Source of the DNA: JAKPAM01 sp047605425
GTDB lineage: Bacteria > Pseudomonadota > Gammaproteobacteria > Burkholderiales > Burkholderiaceae_E
Direction: 5' to 3'
Length of the DNA: 6,421 nt
NCBI GenBank assembly: GCA_047605425.1
Contig: JASGFT010000244.1
Span: 1 to 6,421, forward strand
Shown here: positions 5,985-6,421 of the stretch, piece by piece
Position numbering within the stretch: the first letter of the stretch is position 1
Layout of the letters: the number at the start of each line of letters is the position of its first letter
Notes under the pieces: generated by a model
What the model was told of the DNA's origin: nothing
The model's input: the letters and a program-made list of their open reading frames with translations, nothing else
Database searches by the model: none
Translations under genes and position numbers: made by a program

Positions 5985-6421
5985 TCAGCGCGGCAGGTCG
6001 CTCGTCCCCATCAGGAACTCGTCGACCGCGCGCGCGCACTGGCGTCCTTCGCGGATCGCCCAGACGACCAGCGACTGGCCGCGACGCATGTCGCCGGCCG
6101 CGAACACCCGGGGCACGTTGGTCGCGTAGCAGCCGGCACCGTCGGTGTCGGCCTTGGCGTTGCCGCGGCCGTCGCGCGCGACGCCGAACGCGTCGAGCAC
6201 CGGCGCGGCGGGCGCGACGAAGCCCATCGCGAACAGCACGAGGTCGGCCGGCATCTCCCATTCGGAACCCGGCACCTCGCTCATCTTCATCTGCCCGGTG
6301 GCCGGGTCCTTCGTCCATTCGACGCGCGCGGCGACCAATGCCTTGACCTTGCCGTTGCCGTCGCTCTCGAAGCGCTTGGTCGTCACGGCCCAATCGCGCT
6401 CGCAGCCCTCTTCGTGCGACG
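5985..6421 (-). CDS. gltD: Glutamate synthase [NADPH] small subunit, C-terminal part
   Basis: The last 144 codons of a gene that continues beyond the right edge. GltD is the flavoprotein subunit that passes electrons from NADPH to the large subunit GltB for making glutamate from glutamine and 2-oxoglutarate. The visible part begins with SHEEGCERDWAVTTKRFE, a region well conserved in GltD, and continues with the segment ADLVLFAMGF and the second flavin/nucleotide-binding stretch VPRVFAAGDMRRGQSLVVWA, followed by the helix IREGRQCARAVDEFLMG. The C-terminus SDLPR is a normal family ending, so the gene is intact at this end. The GTG at 6386 is an internal codon, not a start. gltB would be expected upstream, outside the window. 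This is the only clear housekeeping gene present and anchors the locus to the chromosome. Confidence 0.95.
   Translation of the reverse strand, partial: SHEEGCERDWAVTTKRFESDGNGKVKALVAARVEWTKDPATGQMKMSEVPGSEWEMPADLVLFAMGFVAPAAPVLDAFGVARDGRGNAKADTDGAGCYATNVPRVFAAGDMRRGQSLVVWAIREGRQCARAVDEFLMGTSDLPR

Overview
The window is GC-rich except for an AT-rich patch at about 5870-5920. It looks like a proteobacterial chromosome, most plausibly a betaproteobacterium of the Burkholderiales. The lineage rests on the GltD C-terminus and on a 7TM-type sensor kinase paired with a LuxR-type regulator, and is an inference rather than a measured placement. All five supported genes and the partial gltD lie on the minus strand, so transcription runs from right to left.

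Right edge (5985-6421): the last 144 codons of gltD, the small subunit of NADPH glutamate synthase, a core nitrogen-assimilation gene. About ten bases past its stop is a perfect GC-rich 10-bp hairpin without a U-tract (5952-5974).

Middle (4863-5921): a compact type II toxin-antitoxin module. An Xre/MbcA/ParS-type antitoxin is followed by a RES-domain toxin, with the stop of the first and the GTG start of the second overlapping by four bases. Upstream of the antitoxin is the AT-rich patch, holding an extended -10 box and a 10-bp inverted repeat that is a good candidate autoregulatory operator.

Left two thirds (1-4752): a likely three-gene operon. It encodes a NarL/FixJ-type response regulator, then (13 bp later) a 7TMR-DISM-type membrane histidine kinase with HisKA_3 and HATPase domains, then a very large calcineurin-like metallophosphoesterase whose GTG start overlaps the kinase stop by four bases. 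The phosphoesterase reads open for 712 codons to the left edge without a stop. It has a roughly 200-residue insertion between its metal-binding motifs and an unrecognised C-terminal half.

The kinase probably senses an envelope signal and phosphorylates the regulator, which would control transcription. The coupled phosphoesterase is the least understood part and the best candidate for something undescribed. Nothing here looks like a CRISPR array, an insertion sequence or an rRNA or tRNA gene. The longest stretch without a confident gene is 5861-5984 (about 124 bases).
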